Shown here: positions 58,235 through 64,000 of the stretch, piece after piece
Layout of the letters: the number at the start of each line of letters is the position of its first letter
How positions within the stretch are numbered: position 1 is the first letter of the stretch
Assembly (NCBI RefSeq): GCF_932294415.1
Contig: NC_065535.1
Span: 85,023,862 to 85,087,861, forward strand
From: Quercus robur
Lineage: Eukaryota > Streptophyta > Magnoliopsida > Fagales > Fagaceae
Reading direction: 5' to 3'
DNA length: 64,000 nucleotides
The notes under the pieces: model-generated
Seen by the model: the letters and a program-made list of their open reading frames with translations, nothing else
What the model was told of the DNA's origin: nothing
The model's database searches: none
Program-made: the position numbers and the translations under genes

Positions 58235-60074
58235 AAAGTGTAATTTATATTTTTGTCTATATTTACCACATGCTCTATACTTCTATTAGATTACTATAAT
58301 GATCGCACCAACCAAGAAAATTTATAGCTCCAATTAAAATTTTCCTTATTTTTTTCAAATAAAAAAAGAGCTAAAATCTCAATTTGGTCCCTACATTTTG
58401 ATAGTATCCAATTTGATCGCCTTTATTTTCAACTTGCAATCAATTTGATCCCTACCGTCAATTCACTTATAGAAATGACTGAAAATTGAAAAAAAGAAAA
58501 AAAAAAAAAAAAAGGACCAAATTGACTATTATCTAAATATAGAAACCAAATTGATAGTGACCAAAAAAATATAAGGCCCAAAATGATATTTTGATTATTT
58601 TCACCACAAAAGGGCAAATAAGATCCCACATTATCCTTTAATGACATCAAAAGATGTTCAGGAATATTAACCCTAGATTTCACAGTAATATGAGTTCAGT
58701 TCCACGTTTTGAAAGAAAAAGACCTATAGCCAGTGTTAATATATATCAGCATAAATTTATAGTATAAAACAAGGAATTTTGGGATAAAAAAACTTACGAA
58801 TAATGTTTATTACACACAAATTGTGTAAAATAGTTTGTGTCCAACGAGTTCAACCCATAACGTAAACCATTTCGATCACAAAGTTGAAAAAACTAGACGA
58901 GAGAAAACTCACTTCATTCTTTGAGTTGTCATTTACGTACATACCAGAAATTAAGTGATATAAAGCCACTTCTGACATTCATAGAGATGTAGATTAAGAT
59001 CCAATATATATGCTTTATTTTAAAGTAAGCAGCAGAATACCAAATGATTCTATACTCTCAACCATCAACTTTCTTCAATACCAGAATAGATAAGCAGGAA
59101 AAAAAAATTTAAATTCTTGCTTCCTCGAGTGCTACTTTCCCTTTCTGAAAGCATTCGTAGTTGATAGCAGCAAAGTTTTTCACATTTCTATACAACCTTG
59201 GCCTTTTCTCGTCTATCAATTGGTCCACAGGTCCAATCTCTTTATCCGGCTCTGGCTCATTAATCATCGCCACAGATATCCTCAGCTTGTCTGTGTTAGT
59301 CAACACCCTATGCAGTGGGCTCTTGAAAATTCCGTTGCTCATTATCTGCATGAATTCATATACAACAAACTACATATCAAAATTGTAAATTTCTTCCATA
59401 GGTTAGACATGCTAGTGCATATAATTGATTGCACTTATAACATGTCAGTATTATGAATCTTTACTAGTTTAAATATTCCTAAATATTGAATATCATCCTA
59501 GTTGGTATGAAGGTGAAACATTAATCTTGCCTGCAAAACTTGCTTAAGCGCTGCTAAGTGACTCTCTCCAACTGACTAATAAGACATACCTGCATTTGAT
59601 CGCCAAGATTGACAAAAAGAGCATGAGGAATTACAGGAATGTTAATCCATGTGTCGTCTTTGAAAATTTGGAGGCCTCTTATTTCATCATCTTGCAAGAG
59701 AACTGTGGTTCCTGATCTATCTGAATGAGCTTTGAGGCCTAGAACCATATCAGGCCTAGAACAAGGTGGATAGAAGTTAAATCTAGCATGGAGTTGTGAG
59801 TTGTCTCCAAACTGGCTTGAGAAGATGCCCTCTACCAAATTCAGAGACTTTTCCATGGCCTTAAAGAGTATATCCATCATACCCTTCAACTTCACAGCAT
59901 ATTCATGTAAAATATCTCTGTAAAATCAAATAAAGGACCAATCACTAACAATATGAAAAAGGACTTTATCTATGGAAATGCTTCACCATGTTAATTAATC
60001 TTAAGTCAAAAAATGCTAGACAAAGGATAAAAAATAAAGTAAAATGTTAATAATACTACCTGTTTTAGTAGAAA

Positions 60075-60205
60075 TGGATCAGACTTAGGTCCAGTGTCCC
60101 GTAGTACTAGACCCATTGAGATGATAACATGTATCTACTTTTGGACACGTGTTACCATATAACCGAGTCCAGTACACTAGATACACTGGACCTAAACCAA
60201 GTCCA
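60075..60205. mobile_element. 131-bp MITE in intron 2 of R3
   Basis: Absent from R1 and R2, which read continuously TTTTATTAGAAA at this place. The ends are TGGATCAGACTTAGGTCCAG and, reversed from the right, TGGACTTGGTTTAGGTCCAG, an inverted repeat of about 23 bp. Flanks GTAGAAA and TTAGAAA match at six of seven bases. Confidence 0.75.
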
Positions 60206-60315
60206 TTAGAAAATATTTAAAAATTAATGTGATAATAAATGTGATTGACTGATTAGTGCCATGTTAATAACATAACAATTAAATTTTTTTAATTACTTTT
60301 TTATACGTTGTAGTT

Positions 60316-60468
60316 TTTCGATATAAAATAGAAATTATACTCTAACCTAATTTAAATGTGTATGTGTGTGAAACTCCCTTCTAAAGATTTGAACCCCGAC
60401 TTTTACCCCTCACACCCCACAAGCACTTCTACATATGGAGTGATCACCGCACCAAGGATGCGTGGTGG
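60316..60468 (-). repeat. tRNA-derived SINE in intron 2 of R3
   Basis: It is flanked by a perfect 18-bp duplication beginning TTTTTATACGTTG at 60298-60315 and 60469-60486. R1 has the empty site (TTTTTATATGTTATGG near 9545). On the minus strand the head reads ACCACGCATCCTTGGTGCGG with an A-box-like TTGGTGCGGTGA. The B-box-like GGGGTTCAAATCTTT follows, then an AT-rich tail. Same family as 38140-38322. Confidence 0.85.
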
Positions 60469-61029
60469 TTTTTATACGTTGTAGTTAAAAGTTGTAACAC
60501 GTCAATTTACAAAGTTTATATATATAGTAACATTTGTAATATTCCTAACATTACTCAAATAAAATTACAAAAATTGTAATATGACATGTTCTGCTTCATC
60601 ATTATAATATTACAAATTGTTCTATATAGAAATTTTAAAATGTGTATTAAAACATAGTTGAAATCACTTGGATTTTCTGGCCAAAAATTGAGCCTTCTTT
60701 GATCTTCTGGGAAGACCTTAAGAAATAGGCGACTGCTCCAGTTAAGGATTTGCTTTTCGAAACTTCTACGCCTTGCCCATACCCTTCCTCATTAGCTGCT
60801 CGGGAGTACTTATGCTTTTCTTCCGCTGGAAGTGCAAAAAAATTTCTTGCCACTTCACGTAACTTGTCAAGTAATGAACTTGGAATTCCATGACCTATTG
60901 CCTGAGGCTCAAAAGGTACACTTTAAGACAAGTTCTTATAGAAAAAGAAATGCACAAATTTGATTCATTTCTTTTCCGATCTAAACATATTATTCAATCC
61001 AAATAAATACTCAAATATCTATTAGACTC

Positions 61030-61480
61030 AAGTACAAACAAGCACAGTTTTTTTTTTTTTTTTTTTTCAATTCAATTCAATAGTTAGAGAGGGAGATTTA
61101 AATCATGAATGTTTTTGTTGGAAACAACATAAGATGTCAGTTGAGTTACATATCCTAGATTTGGCACATGCTCAAATGCATCTAATCAAATTACCCTCCT
61201 GGTACATAATCCGTTATTATGCCATGAATCAAGAAATATCAATTATTCTTGGTTTAGGCATAATCAAGCCCCTCAAGTCAACTTCTCTTGTATATTGTAT
61301 ATTTATAGAGACCTTTTGTGCTTGTATCATAATTCGATAACTAAAGAAGTGGGGATTTGAACCACAGATATTTTTGTTGGAAACATTACAAGTGTTAATT
61401 AAATTACAAGACTTTAATTTGAATATATGAATAGGTTTTTGATATAAGATCATGGCGTAACTGATGGAGGTTTTTTTTTT
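61030..61480 (-). repeat. Decayed SINE-like copies in intron 1 of R3
   Basis: Two fragments of the intron-1 SINE family, around 61040-61150 and 61325-61460, each with a B-box-like GATTTAAATC or GGTTCAAATCCCC on the minus strand and a T-run on the plus-strand left side. A third T-run at 61470-61491 may mark another fragment. Confidence 0.45.
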
Positions 61481-61943
61481 TTTTTTTTTTTTGAGAAACA
61501 ACTGATAGAGGTTTTTAATATGGTTTTAATACTGTTACATATCCTAGATTTGACTCATGCTCAAATGCATCTAATCGCATTACCCTCTCTGTACATAATC
61601 CCTTATTATGCCCAAAATCAAGGAATATCAATTGTTCTTGATTAATCAGACATAATTTGGGCCCATAAATTAACCTCTCTTGTATATTTATAGAGACATT
61701 CTGTATCATACAGACAGAAATACAAAGATTAAATAGTTCTTGGTCTCTCTATTCTCTTCTCTTTTTCTCTCTCCCACATTTAATAGATTCTCTGATTTAC
61801 TTTTGAGTCTTTTGCATGCTTTTTTTACAGGATATGAGGTTCCAAAATAAATCTTCTTCGCTATTGATGGACATTTCTTCCACACTCTTGTGCATTTTAG
61901 TAGAAGGGAGAACCATGCTGTCAGTGTCGTATACTGTGTCCAT

Positions 61944-63370
61944 GGTGTTACAACTATATACAAGGCTATAGGAGCAAACCTAGTCAGCCATGCTAATATG
62001 TATAAAGTAGGACTCCACTAGAGAGGCTTTAAAATCAAGAAGGGGGCCGAGGTACATGCCTTTAAAGCTATTCAGTGCCTTAATATTTAAGCAGAGATGT
62101 CTCATTTTGATCATCACTTCAACAATATTCTTATAATATAATGTGCCCAAGGGGGTCTTTTTGCTTTTGTCTTTTAACTTGATTAATTTCATTTCTAAAA
62201 TACTTTTCTTGTATAAAATTTAGACCCACTTGTCTGAATCATCCTTATTACAAGGCGCCATGGCCGGAAAAGTTTAATGTTTTCCATTTGATTATATATG
62301 ATACTTAGCCGGCATGCATATATACATACATATGGATAAAAAAGATTTACTATTATCTACTTTTTTCCCGATGAATTGGTCGGTCAAAAAGAGATTAGCC
62401 AAATCAAGTTGCTCGTCTGTTTGCTGTATATCATATTATCACTTTGGAGATTACTATAATGATCATACCCATTAGGAAGATAAATTAGCTCCAAACTTCA
62501 CTTTCCGTTGGATTATAATATGTGTGAAGCATACATATGGAGTATTATATTATATTCATTCCATTGACAAAATTGTCTCTCTGTCTCTCTCCTTTTTAAT
62601 TTTTCTTGTGACTTGCTCAGACTAGCTCCAGCAAATTGCTTATCCTTTTGCTTTATAATATTTCTCACGCGTTCTATACTTCTGCTAGATTACTATAATG
62701 ATCACACCAACCAAGAAGATTTATAGCTCAATGAAAGCTTTCGTTCCACTGGCTTTTTATACTTCGATGTATATACATGGAAAGAAAAGAAAAGGACATG
62801 AAAACTATGAACGAATTACCTCACAAAGTAGAAAAAGCTTGAGAATAAAAACACCAAGTTACCATCTACTAACCACGTTAATGGTCAACTAAACCCCTCC
62901 TCTAACATTTTACAGTTGAGGCGAGTTTTTTTTTTTTTTTTTTTTACCATAGTTGAGGCGAGTTAGCTTTTTACTAAATGTACTTTGTTAAACAAGCATC
63001 ATAAATTCATAATACCACACAATTCCATACTTTTACCATCAACTCGCTGAAGAGTACAGAACAGATCATAAGCACAGTGAGATATTGAAAAACCATTGTC
63101 ATAATTCCAAACCCAGTAAATTTCACCTCCCAGTTCAAAGAAACGTCAACTTTAACAGTCACAACGCTTTAGAAAATAAAATGACAAAACCGTCATTTTC
63201 TACTCAGAATTATTGAACTTTCCCTGTTACTTCTTCTAAATCCTATGTTGATTGCAATCTACATTGTACAATATATGAAACCCAGATCACTGGTGATGGA
63301 ACCATTTAGGGCCAACAATAGTTCCTAAAAAACAGCTAAACTATCCCCACTAAACACGTGTTAGTAAAGT
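61944..63370. other. Upstream region of R3 and segment S
   Basis: This matches 49526-51170 upstream of R2 but without the MITE. 62812-63370 is the S segment with the 3'-UTR-like relic (ATTCCATACTTTTACCATCAAC at about 63022-63043). A T-run insertion lies at about 62927-62946, flanked by repeated GTTGAGGCGAGTT. No gene is seen. Confidence 0.6.
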
Positions 63371-63378
63371 CTCAGGTG

Positions 63379-63455
63379 CAGGGACGGACCTACACTATGC
63401 AAGAGGGGGGCCATTCACACCCCCCCCATTAAAAAAAAAAAACTATTAAGATTTG

Positions 63456-63490
<35 letters not shown>

Positions 63491-63805
63491 CTCTCTTCCT
63501 CTAAAATATTTAAATATTGACCTACAAGAAAATAAATAAATAAATAAAATTAATGTCCTTTTAACTACAAAACCAAAATAAATAAAAATAAATATGAACT
63601 AAACAAAAATCGTACATAAAATAAGAGTTTCTTATTTTGTATGTTATACTTTGTTGATGTGTTTTATAATATGAAATGTTTAAAAAATACTTATTTTGTA
63701 GGTAGTATTTTGTTGAATATGAAATAAATGTTAGTTTTTATTTTCATAAATTTTTTTTGGTTTTAAGCTTTAACCCCCCAAATATGAATCTTGGTTCCGT
63801 CCCTG
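63379..63805. mobile_element. hAT-type MITE, 427 bp
   Basis: The ends are CAGGGACGGACC and TTCCGTCCCTG, good inverted repeats with the hAT-type CAGGG start. The 8-bp duplication CTCAGGTG (63371-63378) and CTCAAGTG (63806-63813) has one mismatch. Inner ends carry runs of G and C (GGGGGG near 63404, CCCCCC near 63420 and 63774). It interrupts segment S of unit R3 close to where the copia element interrupts unit R1. Confidence 0.88.
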
Positions 63806-63813
63806 CTCAAGTG

Positions 63814-64000
63814 GAATAAAAATAAATAAATAAATAAATGGTTCATTAGACTTAATTCATTTGGATTATTTAATCGTGTTTTAATATCTTATACTAACTA
63901 CTCAAGGAGAGTAGCCAAAATGTTTTATCTCCCCCCATAAATTGTATCAGAGTTAATTAATTATCAGATGATTACTTTAAACAAGAAAATTGGACCGCAT
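63814..64000. other. Right edge, segment S of unit R3
   Basis: Non-coding sequence resembling 51185-51370 and 34610-34790 (AGTTAATTAA, TGTTTTATCTCC). Unit R3 continues beyond the window, where a third orphan exon 1b would be expected by analogy. Confidence 0.5.

Larger units (their letters stand above)
57612..59108. other. Spacer between hAT-like insertion and R3, with simple repeats
   Basis: No gene. It contains an (AAT)n run (57796-57843), an 87-bp tandem duplication (58063-58234) and a block of AATTTGGTCCCTAC-type repeats (58375-58610) also seen near 37800-37900. Sequence from about 58685 matches the 3' flank of R1 (7480 onward). Confidence 0.6.
59109..61943 (-). pseudogene. 2-oxoglutarate/Fe(II) dioxygenase copy R3, SRG1-like, multiply broken
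   Basis: Exon 4 (59109-59345, 237 bp) and exon 3 (59590-59917, 328 bp) are open and keep HSD, HRVLTN and RIS. Exon 2 (60658-60901) is 244 bp instead of 248: one codon is missing in the NEVEGYG region and one base is lost near the SEKQ codons, shifting the frame. Its donor reads CAA then CTATGT, where R2 has CAA then GTATGT, so the GT is destroyed. Of exon 1 only the first 90 bp or so remain (about 61855-61943, MDTVYDTD to INSEE). The 3' part and donor are replaced by sequence of the exon 1b intron type. Three independent lesions make this a pseudogene. Introns carry a MITE and a SINE. Confidence 0.9.

Noticed and set aside
60380..60460. tRNA-like A and B boxes suggesting a tRNA gene (also near 10183 and 38240)
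   Set aside because: No cloverleaf could be formed. Target duplications and tails identify SINE-type repeats.

Overview
This window is plant nuclear DNA: AT-rich, intron-containing and packed with transposable elements. The retroelement gag, antisense-ORF and LTR types look like those I know from Fagaceae (oak, chestnut, stone oak). Eudicot is close to certain; Fagaceae is an inference from those repeat families. Nothing prokaryotic or organellar was seen.

The genic content is a tandem cluster of Fe(II)/2-oxoglutarate-dependent dioxygenases (2OGD, DOXC class, SRG1-like), all on the minus strand. Each complete copy has four exons, and exons 2, 3 and 4 are normally exactly 248, 328 and 237 bp. 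Copy R1 (exons 2-4 at 8516-9965) has lost all but 18 bp of its first exon. A more divergent copy, G2 (36709-40328), is complete except for one in-frame stop at codon 18. Copy R2 (46886-49525) is the only one I read as fully intact, 362 residues. Copy R3 (59109-61943) is broken by a truncated exon 1, a frameshift and a mutated splice donor. Two orphan first exons with intact splice donors lie at 35548-35814 and 52128-52364, each beside a relic that resembles a 3'-UTR of the same family. R1, R2 and R3 are repeats of one larger unit, so they serve as empty-site controls for each other's insertions.

The left edge (1-4272) is the 3' part of a Tat-type Ty3/gypsy element with an antisense extra ORF that has its own TATA box. 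AT-rich repeats and a Helitron end carrying an RPA1-like fragment follow (4273-7188).

From 11256 to 34609 a single old Ty1/copia-type element sits between R1 and the orphan exon. Its boundaries are proven by a 5-bp target duplication and by an empty paralogous site near 51190. Inside it are nested a hAT-like element in one LTR (11468-13831), a large LTR-like insertion (17842-22139) that itself holds a second hAT-like element (19521-20759), and a young Ty3/gypsy element (22928-31973) that split the copia gag gene.

Further right are a Helitron with an internal duplication and a solo LTR (41003-44280), a MITE just upstream of the intact gene (49724-50021), a 4.5-kb hAT-like insertion (53051-57603), SINEs in introns, and a 427-bp hAT MITE near the right edge (63379-63805). 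I found no unprecedented gene system. The most unusual points are the duplicated first exons that could feed exons 2-4, the reconstructable insertion order, and the decay of all but one gene copy.
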